Positions 17,612-26,683 are shown, counted from the first letter of the stretch. The stretch: DNA of 64,000 bases from Halobacillus litoralis (GCF_009856355.1 NZ_WMEW01000001.1:767138-831137); one strand, 5' to 3'. The notes: generated from the letters alone by a model not told the origin. Translations and numbers: made by a program.

Positions 17612-18550
17612 TCAATTCCCGGCGGCAAAGAGTTCTTTCATTTGGTCCATCCGCTCGTTGACTGCCGGAATACTGCGCCGGCGGGACCAATCATTGTGGT
17701 TCAGCTCAAACACACGGTCTTCCTTGACCGCTGTCAGCTGGTTCCAGAGCTTATCGTCCTGCAATTGATCCTTCACAGATGGATCATCCTCGTTCTTCGT
17801 CAGAAGCAGCGTATCCGGATCGATTTTCAGAAGCTGTTCAATGGTCAGATCTTCAGATGTCTCCTCTTCGTTCTGGAGCGCATATTCCAGCCCTGCTTCT
17901 TCCAAGAAACTCGGCATGAAGAAGGAGGACGTCGGAGCTTCGAAGATATTGCTTTCTGTATACTGCGCCTGCAGGACGTTTCCCTCCACGTCCTCAAGAC
18001 TCTCCTTCAAATCCTTCCGCATCTCCTGGTGCTCATCGAGAAGCTCTTCTGTTTCATCTTCACGATCGAGCGCTCTTCCAATCGTTTCTGTAGCCGTTAA
18101 CACATCCTGATAATCGGCTGTATCGTTCACGACGGCCACGGTTGGGGCTATCGCACTCAGCTCTTCATAAATTGCCTCATGACGGTCCACATCCGCAATG
18201 ATCACATCCGGCTGAAGCGTACGGATCAACTCCAAACTCGGCTCAGAGCGCGCGCCTACGGATTTGTAGCCCTCGATAACATCCATCGTTGATTCGGCAA
18301 TCCGTTCCGGGCGATCATCATCCGCAACTCCGACAGGCTTTATACCAAGAGCGGCCACCGTTTCTGTAACGCCAAGCTCCAGAGTGACGACATCTTCAGG
18401 GTTTTCCGGTACAGTTGTTGTCCCAAGCTCATGCTGGACCTCGATTCCCTGCGCTTCCCCGGATGGTGCAGATTCTTCTTCCTGCTGCGAACAGGCGGCT
18501 GTAACGATAAGGATGAGAACGATCCCAACCCACTTCAACGACGACTTCAT
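17612..18550 (-). CDS. Ferric-siderophore-binding lipoprotein, YfiY-like
   Basis: A 312-residue class III substrate-binding protein. The signal peptide ends in the lipobox VTAAC, so it is lipid-anchored at Cys20. The two-lobed domain holds typical blocks (VVTLELGVTETVAALGIKPVGV, LELIRTLQPDVIIAD, DHNDW-like SBP end). RBS AAGGAGGAAG lies 6 nt upstream. A perfect Fur box sits 23-37 nt before the start. First gene of the importer operon. Confidence 0.92.
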   Translation of the reverse strand: MKSSLKWVGIVLILIVTAACSQQEEESAPSGEAQGIEVQHELGTTTVPENPEDVVTLELGVTETVAALGIKPVGVADDDRPERIAESTMDVIEGYKSVGARSEPSLELIRTLQPDVIIADVDRHEAIYEELSAIAPTVAVVNDTADYQDVLTATETIGRALDREDETEELLDEHQEMRKDLKESLEDVEGNVLQAQYTESNIFEAPTSSFFMPSFLEEAGLEYALQNEEETSEDLTIEQLLKIDPDTLLLTKNEDDPSVKDQLQDDKLWNQLTAVKEDRVFELNHNDWSRRRSIPAVNERMDQMKELFAAGN

Positions 18551-18572
18551 ATAACTTCCTCCTTATGTATAC

Positions 18573-18587
18573 TGATAATGATTATCA
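18573..18587 (-). promoter_or_regulatory. Fur box of the siderophore importer operon
   Basis: TGATAATGATTATCA, a perfect 7-1-7 Fur box. Upstream on the minus strand, TTGCAG (18612-18617) and TAACAT (18588-18593) with an 18-nt spacer form a plausible promoter, so the box covers the transcription start. Confidence 0.93.
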
Positions 18588-18646
18588 ATGTTACACCACA
18601 TCTGCGCGATCCTGCAATCGATATCTAAGAAAAAAAGCAGGAGGGC

Positions 18647-19756
18647 TCACACCAGGCGCCCTTCCCGCTTATCCTTGTACATCTTCTGATCCGCTGACGT
18701 ATACAATTCCTCCATCGCCATGCCCTCTTGATAACAGGACCATCCATAGCTGAACTGAAGGTTTTGGATGAACGGATCCTGATCCGTTTTCAGCCGGGCA
18801 GACATTTCCTCCATATAGTCACTGACCGGCTGCTCCTCATCATGAAGCACCACCACGAACTCATCCCCACCGAGCCGTGCCGGGAGCCCACGGGTTTTGA
18901 ACGTTTTCTCCAATATCCCTGCAAATGCGATAAGCACCTGATCCCCCTGCTGGTGACCGAAATGGTCGTTAATCTCCTTGAAATGATCGAGATCGATGAG
19001 AACGACCTTGAAAGGCTGCTTGGTTTCGATCAAATGGCTGAGGTAGATTTCATAGCTCTGTCTGTTATAGAGCTTTGTAAGGAAATCCTGTTCGGAAGTG
19101 GTCGACTCAAGAAACGTGTAGGCAGCAAGAATCCCGAGCACGATCGAGGTCCACGAAAAGTACAGCTTGGAATCGAGCAGCTGGACCATCATGCCGCCAA
19201 TCGGAAGCGCAAAGAAAATGGTGAAAATCCAGTACGTCGACCGGCTGACTCTTGATTTGTTTTTGATCAATAACCGGAACATCGTCACGTAGATGCCGGC
19301 AAGGATGAGGTAGTGAATTTCTTTGAGCGGACCGCTGCTGAAGCTGTTCGCCTCAGGGTCCACATCAAAATAAACAGGGTGGAAGACATTGATCAGAAGA
19401 ACAACGAACGTGAAAATCGTCATGTGCTGATAAAACAGCTTCTTATACACACGAGAAGGAGATTTGAAGAGGTGATAATCGACATACGAAAGCATCAGGC
19501 CGCCGAGGAGAGGGCCGATGAGAAACAAACCGAAATTTGTCCAGTATTCCAGCAGATAGGCTCCGGAAAAAAGCTTCCGGTCGAAGATCCACGTGAGCGG
19601 TTCAAGGATGACAGCCGCTGAAGTGGCCGCCATAATCATCCGGAGCAGGCGCTTGCCGAAGCTTTCCACTTTCGATTTCGTTCTCATAATGACATACAGA
19701 ACAGCCAGACAAAGCAGCGCAAATACGTTCAACTGGAACTGTACAAAATCGTCCAT
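18647..19756 (-). CDS. Membrane-bound diguanylate cyclase (GGDEF)
   Basis: A 369-residue protein. Residues 1-215 form six to seven transmembrane helices, and residues 222-365 a GGDEF domain. The signature GGDEF is intact at 296-300, and DLDHFKEINDHFGHQQGD supplies metal- and GTP-binding residues, so it should make cyclic di-GMP. I see no RxxD inhibitory site directly before the motif (sequence there is LPARL). GAGGAG lies upstream of the ATG at 19756. Monocistronic. Confidence 0.93.
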   Translation of the reverse strand: MDDFVQFQLNVFALLCLAVLYVIMRTKSKVESFGKRLLRMIMAATSAAVILEPLTWIFDRKLFSGAYLLEYWTNFGLFLIGPLLGGLMLSYVDYHLFKSPSRVYKKLFYQHMTIFTFVVLLINVFHPVYFDVDPEANSFSSGPLKEIHYLILAGIYVTMFRLLIKNKSRVSRSTYWIFTIFFALPIGGMMVQLLDSKLYFSWTSIVLGILAAYTFLESTTSEQDFLTKLYNRQSYEIYLSHLIETKQPFKVVLIDLDHFKEINDHFGHQQGDQVLIAFAGILEKTFKTRGLPARLGGDEFVVVLHDEEQPVSDYMEEMSARLKTDQDPFIQNLQFSYGWSCYQEGMAMEELYTSADQKMYKDKREGRLV

Positions 19757-19865
19757 CCATCTGCTCCTCTTTTCCGGTGCCTTTCATGGTGCTTTCCGCT
19801 TATTTTTTTATATCATACTCTGAAATCCCCCCATCGTCAAAACATTATAATGAACAAAAGGATAG

Positions 19866-19897
19866 AAAAAGGCACCCTCCTGACCTGAAAGGTGCCT
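19866..19897 (-). terminator. Terminator of the prolyl hydroxylase gene
   Basis: AGGCACC...GGTGCCT stem followed on the minus strand by TTTTT. Confidence 0.83.
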
Positions 19898-19905
19898 CAC
19901 TCTTG

Positions 19906-20541
19906 TTATTTATACTGTTTACGCCTCACCCACATCGTTGCTGCCCACTTTTCCCCTTCAATGACCGGCCATCCGCCGTGGAGGGTCCGTTCATTGAGCT
20001 CCATATCATCGTAGAAGTATTCAAAGTAGACCGCCATCCCTTTCTGCGGGGATACCGATAGATTCATATGCGGAAAGTACGTCTCTCCGCCTTTCTCGAC
20101 ATCGTTCAAATAAATCACGAGCGTGGAAATGCGCGGGTTGGCCGCTGCTCTTGAGTTGGCACGGAAATAATCATAGTGGGCCTTATATTCCTGGCCCGGC
20201 TTATAGTTCAACATGTGAAGTCCTTCTCCATGTTCGACGGGGACATTCATGATCTGCGCAATCCGCTTCTCGACTCGTGCTTTCACATCGTCTTCCGGAA
20301 TGAAGGTGCTGCTGCTCGTCCGGATCTCACTCACATCACGGCTGGAACCGATTTTGGAACGGTTCATCCGATCCTTCGACAACTGGATGAGGCTCTCGCA
20401 TTCTTCATCGCTGACCACATTTCCCAGAATGACAATTTTCGGATCCTCCATCTTCGCAATCACAGAAACCTCACGGTCGTCGGTTACAATCCGGTTTCCC
20501 GTATGGTCGAAAATAGATACTTCTTTCACTTGCATGTTCAC
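19906..20541 (-). CDS. Bacterial prolyl 4-hydroxylase-like 2-oxoglutarate/Fe(II) dioxygenase
   Basis: A 211-residue protein with the 2OG-Fe(II) oxygenase fold. The iron triad is His122 and Asp124 (AHYDYF) and His188 (LHGGWPV); Lys198 is the likely 2-oxoglutarate ligand. The block YKPGQEYKAHYDYF and the small size match B. anthracis prolyl hydroxylase, which acts on proline-rich peptides and has been linked to collagen-like proteins and EF-Tu. The start is a GTG at 20541 with AAGGTG 8 nt upstream; an ATG two codons later is possible. The target protein is unknown and no collagen-like gene is in the window. Confidence 0.9.
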   Translation of the reverse strand: MNMQVKEVSIFDHTGNRIVTDDREVSVIAKMEDPKIVILGNVVSDEECESLIQLSKDRMNRSKIGSSRDVSEIRTSSSTFIPEDDVKARVEKRIAQIMNVPVEHGEGLHMLNYKPGQEYKAHYDYFRANSRAAANPRISTLVIYLNDVEKGGETYFPHMNLSVSPQKGMAVYFEYFYDDMELNERTLHGGWPVIEGEKWAATMWVRRKQYK

Positions 20542-20796
20542 GTATACGTCACCTTTTCCTCATAATGATGAAACGCTTTCAAAAAAAGCGTTCGTTCCTG
20601 AATGGATTTTCAGGTTGTGAAAAATATTCTACCATTTTCTTACTTAAATTTCCTCATTTTTTCAAAAGAAATGAAAATTGATTACAAATACCCTCCCTCA
20701 TGTTTGATAAGCACAGGCGGTGGGAATTCATCTCTCATGCACAGATACTGATAACAACAAACGATAATTCTCTCTATATAGTAAGGAGTAGTGACG

Positions 20797-21582
20797 ATGA
20801 CAGATAAAAAATTTGTAATGATTACAGGATCTACATCAGGACTCGGCTTTGAACTGGCTAAATTATTTGCGAATGATGGCTATGATGTGGCTATGTCCGG
20901 GTCCAGTGAAACCATCTATCAATCCGCAGAAGAGATTGAACAATTAGGAGTGGAAGCTTATCCATTCCAGGCGGATGCATCGACGTATGATGGGGTGGAA
21001 GCTTTCTGGCAGTTTGTGAAAAACAAGGGAAGAAAGCTGGATGCAGCTGTTCTCAATGTCGGTATCGGTATGGGAGGTTCCTTCTTGGAAAACGATCTCC
21101 AAGAAGAGTTGAAGCTCATCGACATTAATGTTTCCGGAACCGTCCATATGGCTAAGCGCGTCGTTCAGCATATGGTTCCGAATCAGGCAGGCGACATCAT
21201 GATTGTTTCTTCGGTATCGGCGACACTGCCTACGCCTTACGAAACGGTCTACGGTCCATCCAAGGCCTTCGGATTCATGTTTGCCGAAGCGTTAAGAGAA
21301 GAGCTGAAAGAAACCGGCGTCAATGTGACCGCCATGCTTCCTGGTGCCACAAACACAAGCTTCCACCACAATGCCGGTATGGATGATACTTACTTTGGAG
21401 ACGAGAACAACAAAAACGATAAAGAATTAGTCGCAAGACAAGGGTATGAAGCTCTCAAAAACAAAGTGGATCAAGTCGTTGGCGGAGATGAAGCTACGAA
21501 AAAAGAAGCCGAGGAAAATAAACGTACGGCTGAAGATGTTCTGGCAGCCAAGCATGCAGAAAAAGCCAAGCCTCAGCAGTGA
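20797..21582 (+). CDS. Short-chain dehydrogenase/reductase (SDR)
   Basis: A 261-residue classical SDR. It has the NAD(P) motif TGSTSGLGFELAK at residues 11-23, LNVGIGMGG in place of the usual NNAG, a catalytic Ser in IVSSVSATLPTP and the YxxxK motif in VYGPSKAFG. The C-terminal 50 residues are highly charged and Lys/Glu-rich, an unusual tail. The ATG at 20797 has AAGGAG 8 nt upstream. A strong terminator follows. Substrate not predictable. Confidence 0.9.
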   Translation: MTDKKFVMITGSTSGLGFELAKLFANDGYDVAMSGSSETIYQSAEEIEQLGVEAYPFQADASTYDGVEAFWQFVKNKGRKLDAAVLNVGIGMGGSFLENDLQEELKLIDINVSGTVHMAKRVVQHMVPNQAGDIMIVSSVSATLPTPYETVYGPSKAFGFMFAEALREELKETGVNVTAMLPGATNTSFHHNAGMDDTYFGDENNKNDKELVARQGYEALKNKVDQVVGGDEATKKEAEENKRTAEDVLAAKHAEKAKPQQ

Positions 21583-21587
21583 TAGAG

Positions 21588-21632
21588 TAAAAAGGGATGA
21601 CCCTCTGTTTAAACAGAAGGTCATCCCTTTTT
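21588..21632. terminator. Bidirectional terminator
   Basis: AAAAAGGGATGACC..TCTGTTTAAACAGA..GGTCATCCCTTTTT, a very stable hairpin between the convergent SDR and M20 genes. Confidence 0.93.
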
Positions 21633-21672
21633 TCACTCCTCACCTTCAGCTGGATTAGAGGAAGCGTATCTA

Positions 21673-22821
21673 TTACCCTTTCAAAGCCAGCTGAATCATC
21701 AGCTCAAGCCCCGTCGGAATGGTATCTTCATCCACATCAAACTTTGGATGGTGATGGGGATACGCACTCTTCTCCCCTTCCATCCCGACATTAATGAAAG
21801 CTCCGGTTTTCTCCTTCAAATAATAGCCGAAGTCCTCCGCTCCCATCGTCGGTTCGACCTCTGTGAACACATCGTCCCCGAACGTCGACTGGATGATGTC
21901 GCGGGCCGTGTTACAGGCTTCCGGATGGTTATACACCGGCGGCGTGCCTTCGATGTAGTGGTAGTGGCCGACAGCGCCGAAGCTGTCGCTGATTTTTTCC
22001 GTCAGCTCGACCGTCCGCTTGTACATCAGCTCCTGACCTTCAAAGCTGAGTGCACGGATCGTCCCCTTCAGTGTCACCTGGTCAGGAATGACGTTGTAGG
22101 AATTCCCCGCTTCCATCCTGCCGAAGGAAATGACACCCGGGTGAAAAGGATTCAGGTTCCGGCTGATGATCGACTGAAAGCTCTGGATCACGTGTGTCGC
22201 GACATAAATTGGATCGACCGTATCCTGCGGAATGCCGCCGTGGCCGCCGTTTCCTTCGATAACGATGTCAAAATCGTCACTGGATGCCATCGAAAAGCCT
22301 TCCGCAAAGCCGACTTTCCCCAATGCTACATTGGACATGTAGTGCAGGCCGTAGATGGCATTCACGCCTTCGAGCACTCCATCTTTGACGAGCTGCTGGG
22401 CCCCACTCGGCGATTCCTCCTCGGAGCTTTGGAAAATGAGCACGATGTTGTTTTTCACAAGCTCCGGATGCTCGCTCATCCACTTCGCTGCTCCAAGCAG
22501 TGTCGCCGTATGCGCATCGTGCCCACAGGCGTGCATCACGCCGGGAACCGTGGAAGAGAACGGCTTTTCCACCTGCTCGTGCACCGGCAGAGCATCCATG
22601 TCCGCTCTTAAGGCCACCGTCCGGCTCCCTTCGGTTCCTTTGAAGAACGCTACGACGTTCGGTGCTGTGAAGCCGTCAAGCAGTGGAATGCCGAACTCCT
22701 CCAAGCGCTCCTTCACGTAGGCAGCGGTTTTATGTTCCTGTCCGGAAAGCTCCGGATGTTTATGGAAATGACGGCGCTGCTGCACCGTCCATTGAGTCAA
22801 TTCAGCTGTGGTGTGTGTCAT
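21673..22821 (-). CDS. M20-family amidohydrolase (N-acyl amino acid / hippurate hydrolase type)
   Basis: A 382-residue zinc-dependent amidohydrolase of the M20D group (HipO, IAA-amino acid hydrolase, YxeP). Metal-binding and catalytic blocks are HKHPELSGQE, VMHACGHDAHTATLLG, QSSEEESPSGAQ and MGAEDFGYY. Such enzymes remove acyl groups from N-acyl amino acids. It lies 28 nt downstream of the YfcC-type transporter and is probably co-transcribed from an ARG-box promoter. That hints at an N-acylated arginine or ornithine, or peptide, substrate; inference. Confidence 0.9.
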   Translation of the reverse strand: MTHTTAELTQWTVQQRRHFHKHPELSGQEHKTAAYVKERLEEFGIPLLDGFTAPNVVAFFKGTEGSRTVALRADMDALPVHEQVEKPFSSTVPGVMHACGHDAHTATLLGAAKWMSEHPELVKNNIVLIFQSSEEESPSGAQQLVKDGVLEGVNAIYGLHYMSNVALGKVGFAEGFSMASSDDFDIVIEGNGGHGGIPQDTVDPIYVATHVIQSFQSIISRNLNPFHPGVISFGRMEAGNSYNVIPDQVTLKGTIRALSFEGQELMYKRTVELTEKISDSFGAVGHYHYIEGTPPVYNHPEACNTARDIIQSTFGDDVFTEVEPTMGAEDFGYYLKEKTGAFINVGMEGEKSAYPHHHPKFDVDEDTIPTGLELMIQLALKG

Positions 22822-22849
22822 GACGTGTTCCTCCTGTTAAAAAGACTGA

Positions 22850-24271
22850 TCAGAATGGGCCGTACTGGATGGTGTGGGCGATGAATAAAAATACAAGCGC
22901 AAGTCCCACTTCAATAAGGATGAATGGGAAGACCCACTTCGCCCACTTCGTATAAGGGATGCCCGCCATTGCAAGGCCGGCAATCAAGACGCCGGAGGTC
23001 GGGAAGATCGTATTGGAAATCCCGTCGCCAAGCTGGAAAGCGAGAACAGCCGTCTGCCTCGTCACTCCGACAAGGTCGGCGAGCGGCGCCATGATCGGCA
23101 TCGTAAGCGCCGCCTGCCCGCTTCCGGATGGGATCAGGAAATTCAAGAACAGCTGGACGAAAAACATGCCGGCTGCGTTGAACACCGGAGGCAGCTGGTT
23201 CAGTACGGAAGATGCAAAATACAGGACAGAATCCATCAGCAGTCCTTCCTGGAAGACGACGAGAATCGCCTGAGCGAACCCGATGATCAAAGCCCCTGTC
23301 ATCACTTTTTTCGCCCCGTCCATCAAGCTGTCCGCCATTTCGTTCGGCTTCAATTTTCCGATCGCGCCGACGATGATGCCGAACAACAGGAAGAGAGCGG
23401 CGATTTCCGTAATGTACCAGCCAAGCTGAAGCACACCGTAAATCAGCACGACGAAGTTTAGTAGAAAAATAGTCAAAATCACTTTGTGACGCGTTTCAAG
23501 CTTCGCCGGCCCGGCTGGTTTCGCCTTGTTTTCGGAAAACGTGCCCATGTAGCGGAGCTCCGGATTTTTCTTCACTTTTCTCGCATAGCGGTAAATGTAA
23601 AGCACCGCGGCAACATAAAAGGTGGCCAGCAGTACGAGACGCAGACCCATGCCGGAAAACATCGGCAGTTCCGCGACACTCTGAGCCACACCGACGTTGA
23701 ACGGGTTGGTCAAGGCACTCATAAAGCCGATGTTCGCCCCCAGGGCAACCACCGCATAACCGACGATGGCATCAAATCCGAGCGACATCGCAAGCGGCAC
23801 GACGATGGCAATGTAAATAATCGTCTCCTCAGCCAGCCCCATCAATGATCCCATCACCGCAAACAACAGCGTCAGCGCTGGAATCAACAGCAGCTCCTTG
23901 TCGCCAAGCTTCTTCGTCAGCGTCCGGATCAGGGCATCAAGCGCTCCTGTCGCACTTAAGATTCCGAAAGACCCTCCGACGATCAATACGAAAAAGATGA
24001 TGCCCGCGCTATTGACGAGCCCTGTATGAACACTTGTAAAAATATCAAAAAATCCGACCGGTGACTGGTCAGTGAATTGGAATGAATCGGGTACGACGAC
24101 AGTACGGCCGTCCTGGTCGACCCTTTCATACTCTCCTGCCGGTACGATGTACGTCAAGATGGCGGCCAGGACGATCACAGAGAAAATCAGTACAAAAGCG
24201 TTGATGTTGATGCCTTTGTTCTCCTGTTTCTGCTCTGGCTCCCGGGCGGCCTGTTTTTTATTCTGCAACAT
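22850..24271 (-). CDS. YfcC/ArcD-like (DcuC superfamily) membrane transporter
   Basis: A 473-residue membrane protein with about twelve helices of the C4-dicarboxylate carrier / YfcC superfamily, which includes basic amino acid antiporters. Recognisable blocks are ILTYIVPAGEYERV, SLMGLAEETIIYIAIVVPLA, GANIGFMSALTNPFNVGVAQ and IPSGSGQAALTMPIMAPLAD. GAGGGGGAG precedes the ATG at 24271; an in-frame ATG at 24352 lies in the leader next to an internal terminator and is unlikely. First gene of the operon with the M20 hydrolase. An ARG-box-like operator covers its promoter. Confidence 0.88.
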   Translation of the reverse strand: MLQNKKQAAREPEQKQENKGININAFVLIFSVIVLAAILTYIVPAGEYERVDQDGRTVVVPDSFQFTDQSPVGFFDIFTSVHTGLVNSAGIIFFVLIVGGSFGILSATGALDALIRTLTKKLGDKELLLIPALTLLFAVMGSLMGLAEETIIYIAIVVPLAMSLGFDAIVGYAVVALGANIGFMSALTNPFNVGVAQSVAELPMFSGMGLRLVLLATFYVAAVLYIYRYARKVKKNPELRYMGTFSENKAKPAGPAKLETRHKVILTIFLLNFVVLIYGVLQLGWYITEIAALFLLFGIIVGAIGKLKPNEMADSLMDGAKKVMTGALIIGFAQAILVVFQEGLLMDSVLYFASSVLNQLPPVFNAAGMFFVQLFLNFLIPSGSGQAALTMPIMAPLADLVGVTRQTAVLAFQLGDGISNTIFPTSGVLIAGLAMAGIPYTKWAKWVFPFILIEVGLALVFLFIAHTIQYGPF

Positions 24272-24301
24272 GTTGTGCTCCCCCTCTTTTTCTATCCAAA
24301 C

Positions 24302-24327
24302 AAAAAAGCAGCGAGGACCCGCTGCTG
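24302..24327 (-). terminator. Terminator hairpin in the leader of the transporter operon
   Basis: AGCAGCG/CGCTGCT stem followed by TTTTTT on the minus strand. It sits between the promoter (24443-24471) and the start codon (24271), with no gene upstream to terminate. It could be an attenuator; I see no T-box or known riboswitch core in the roughly 130-nt leader before it. Confidence 0.7.
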
Positions 24328-24421
24328 AACCATACTCATTTCCTTTATACATGTTGAAGTCACGCTTCGTTTGTATCCTACCGCTGAGTGTCTGGCTGTC
24401 TGTTTGTCCTGATGTAAGAAT

Positions 24422-24440
24422 CTATGAATTTTTATGCATG
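24422..24440 (-). promoter_or_regulatory. ARG box (ArgR/AhrC operator) at the transcription start
   Basis: On the minus strand CATGCATAAAAATTCATAG matches the Bacillus ARG box (CATGAATAAAAATTCAAG) at about 15 of 18 positions. It lies just downstream of the -10 element. A partial second copy, CTATGAATATAGAATA, lies in the promoter spacer. Confidence 0.7.
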
Positions 24441-24442
24441 TT

Positions 24443-24471
24443 ATTGTATTCTATATTCATAGATATTGCAA
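24443..24471 (-). promoter_or_regulatory. SigA promoter of the YfcC-M20 operon
   Basis: TTGCAA (24466-24471), 17-nt spacer, TACAAT (24443-24448), read on the minus strand. The spacer holds an ARG half-site. Confidence 0.75.
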
Positions 24472-24586
24472 GCCCCTTTTCCCAATCGATGGCAGAGAAA
24501 ATGAAGTTCCTTCCAAGAGAAGACGTAAGCAGATATCACGTCTGTGGTACACTACAACTAAAAAAAGGAAGCTAGGAGGGCGGCTG

Positions 24587-25264
24587 ATGATCCATATTCT
24601 CGTCGTCGACGACGATCCACATATTCAACAGCTGATCACGATGTACATAAAAAACGAAGGGTACGAAGCGCTGACCGCTGATGATGGTGAGCAGGCGCTT
24701 GACGTGCTCGCCTCCACCGCCGTCGACCTCGCTGTCATCGACGTGATGATGCCGAACATGGACGGCTATGAGCTGTGCAGAGAAATCCGCCGTTTCTATG
24801 AAATCCCTGTGCTTATGGTGACAGCGAAGGGAGAGGTCCAGGATAAAGTGAAAGGATTTGAACTTGGCACCGACGATTACATCGTGAAGCCGTTCGAGCC
24901 TGTGGAGCTGATGATGCGCATCAAAGCGCTGCTGCGGCGCTACCACATCCGTGCCTCTCATACGATTGAAGCCGGCAATGTCACGCTCAACGAAACGAAC
25001 AAAACGATTACCATCAACGGAGAGAGTGAGATGTGGCCGCTGAAGGAATTCGAGCTGCTGTATACCCTCACGTCCTATCCCGAGCAGATCTTCACCCGCA
25101 ATCAGCTGATTGAGCGGATCTGGGGGTTCCAGTACGAGGGTGACGACCGCACCGTTGACGTTCATATCAAACGGATCCGCGACAAACTGAAGAAAAAAGG
25201 CGCCGGCCTATCCGTGAAGACGATCCGCGGAGTCGGCTATCGGATGGAGGAGGTCACGTCTTGA
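24587..25264 (+). CDS. OmpR-family response regulator
   Basis: A 225-residue two-domain regulator: receiver at 1-118 (acidic pocket DDD near 8-10, phospho-acceptor Asp52, Lys101 in IVKPF) and winged-helix DNA-binding domain at 130-222 (KEFELLYTL, DDRTVDVHIKRIRDKL). The ATG at 24587 has AGGAGG 7 nt upstream. The stop overlaps the kinase start by 4 nt. The RND pump gene downstream is the likely target. Confidence 0.95.
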   Translation: MIHILVVDDDPHIQQLITMYIKNEGYEALTADDGEQALDVLASTAVDLAVIDVMMPNMDGYELCREIRRFYEIPVLMVTAKGEVQDKVKGFELGTDDYIVKPFEPVELMMRIKALLRRYHIRASHTIEAGNVTLNETNKTITINGESEMWPLKEFELLYTLTSYPEQIFTRNQLIERIWGFQYEGDDRTVDVHIKRIRDKLKKKGAGLSVKTIRGVGYRMEEVTS

Positions 25265-26604
25265 AAAGCTTGTATGCTCAAATCGTCGTCACATTCATCG
25301 CTGCCATCGTCATCGGGCTCGTCATCACGTTTTCGATTTCCGGACGGCTCCACGCCCTGCAGGTGGCCGAGAAACTGGAAACCCAGATGGTGAATATCGG
25401 GAAGGAGTTCATTGAGCTGTATAAAAAAGAGCCGGACACCGATGCCGACCTCTACCTCGACGCCATGAGCTCGGGCAGTTTTGAGGTGCTGCTGTTTAAG
25501 GACGATGCGGAGGAAAGCCTTTATTACGAGGAAGGACAGGACTGGGATATCGATCAGGCCGACGTCGAGCGCGTTCTGAACGGCGACGTCCACAATGAGT
25601 ACCTTCTCCCTCCACGGATCAACATCGGGCTCCCTTTTGAAAAGGACGGTAGCTCCTACGCGTTGTTCCTGCGGCCGGATTTTGAATTCTTTTTCGAAGG
25701 CTTCCGTCAGATCGTCCTTATCCTTTTTCTGACCGTTCTATTGATTGGAAGCTTCGTGTTCATTCTTTCGACGCGCTGGATTGTCAGACCGATCAAAGCG
25801 ATGACGGAAACGGCCGGAGAGCTTGCCAAAGGCAACTTCGATGTCCAAGTGGAGACGAAACGGAAGGATGAGCTCGGCAGCCTGGCCCACAGCTTCAATC
25901 AGATGGCCCACGGCCTCGGTGAACTGGACGGCATGCGCCAGCAGTTCGTCTCCAACGTGTCGCATGAAATCCAGTCTCCGCTCACATCCATCCAGGGCTT
26001 TGCCCGTGCTTTGAAGGACGGCGTCGTTACGGACGAGGAAAATAGGCAGGCCTACTACGACATCATCGAAAAGGAAAGCCGCCGTCTGTCAACTCTCAGC
26101 CAGAATTTATTGAAGCTTGCCACTCTCGACAGCGACCACCCGCCGTATGAACCATCCTCCTACAAGCTGGATGAACAGCTCCGCCGGGTGCTCGCCCACA
26201 TGCAGCCGCAGTGGGCGGATAAAAAAATCAACATCGACGCAGATCTTGAAGATTGCAGCCTTTATGGAGATGCCGACCAGCTCGAGCAGGTGTGGGTGAA
26301 CATCCTCAGCAACGCTATCCGCCATACACAGACGGAAGGAACGATTGCCATCCGTTTGAAGGCAGATGCGGATGGTGCGGAAGTGACCATCATAGATGAC
26401 GGTGAAGGCATGAGTCTCGAGGATCAGCAGCGGATTTTCGAGCGTTTTTACAAAGCAGACAAATCAAGGACGAGAAAACAAGGCGGAAACGGCCTCGGCT
26501 TATCGATCGCCGAAAGAATCGTCCAGCTTCACGACGGAACCATCCATGTGACGAGCCGTCCCGGAGAGGGCGCAGCTTTCACTGTCCACCTCCCCCGCCG
26601 CTGA
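25261..26604 (+). CDS. Sensor histidine kinase
   Basis: A 447-residue membrane kinase with TM1 (residues 7-27), an extracytoplasmic sensor of about 115 residues rich in acidic residues, TM2 (150-171), HAMP, a dimerisation domain with His235 in VSHEIQSPLTSI, and an ATP-binding domain with N, G1 and G2 boxes (NILSNAIRHT, DDGEGMS, GNGLGLSI). The start is a TTG with GGAGG 7 nt upstream, overlapping the regulator stop. It probably senses envelope stress or a compound exported by the RND pump. Confidence 0.94.
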   Translation: MKSLYAQIVVTFIAAIVIGLVITFSISGRLHALQVAEKLETQMVNIGKEFIELYKKEPDTDADLYLDAMSSGSFEVLLFKDDAEESLYYEEGQDWDIDQADVERVLNGDVHNEYLLPPRINIGLPFEKDGSSYALFLRPDFEFFFEGFRQIVLILFLTVLLIGSFVFILSTRWIVRPIKAMTETAGELAKGNFDVQVETKRKDELGSLAHSFNQMAHGLGELDGMRQQFVSNVSHEIQSPLTSIQGFARALKDGVVTDEENRQAYYDIIEKESRRLSTLSQNLLKLATLDSDHPPYEPSSYKLDEQLRRVLAHMQPQWADKKINIDADLEDCSLYGDADQLEQVWVNILSNAIRHTQTEGTIAIRLKADADGAEVTIIDDGEGMSLEDQQRIFERFYKADKSRTRKQGGNGLGLSIAERIVQLHDGTIHVTSRPGEGAAFTVHLPRR

Positions 26605-26683
26605 AAAAATTTCGGTTGTTCATATTCAGTTCATACAACGGTTTTATGATGAGGCTACCATCTTGAAAAAGGAGCCATGATGT

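Noticed and set aside
20569..20581. cre-like palindrome TGAAACGCTTTCA upstream of the prolyl hydroxylase gene
   Set aside because: The half sites are perfect but the spacing is one base shorter than a cre site.
21748..22611. Plus-strand frame of 287 codons across the M20 hydrolase gene
   Set aside because: Antisense shadow with His/Arg-rich composition typical of reverse frames in GC-rich codons.
24328..24440. T-box or other riboswitch in the leader of the YfcC-M20 operon
   Set aside because: Only a terminator hairpin is visible; no T-box core or known aptamer sequence was found.
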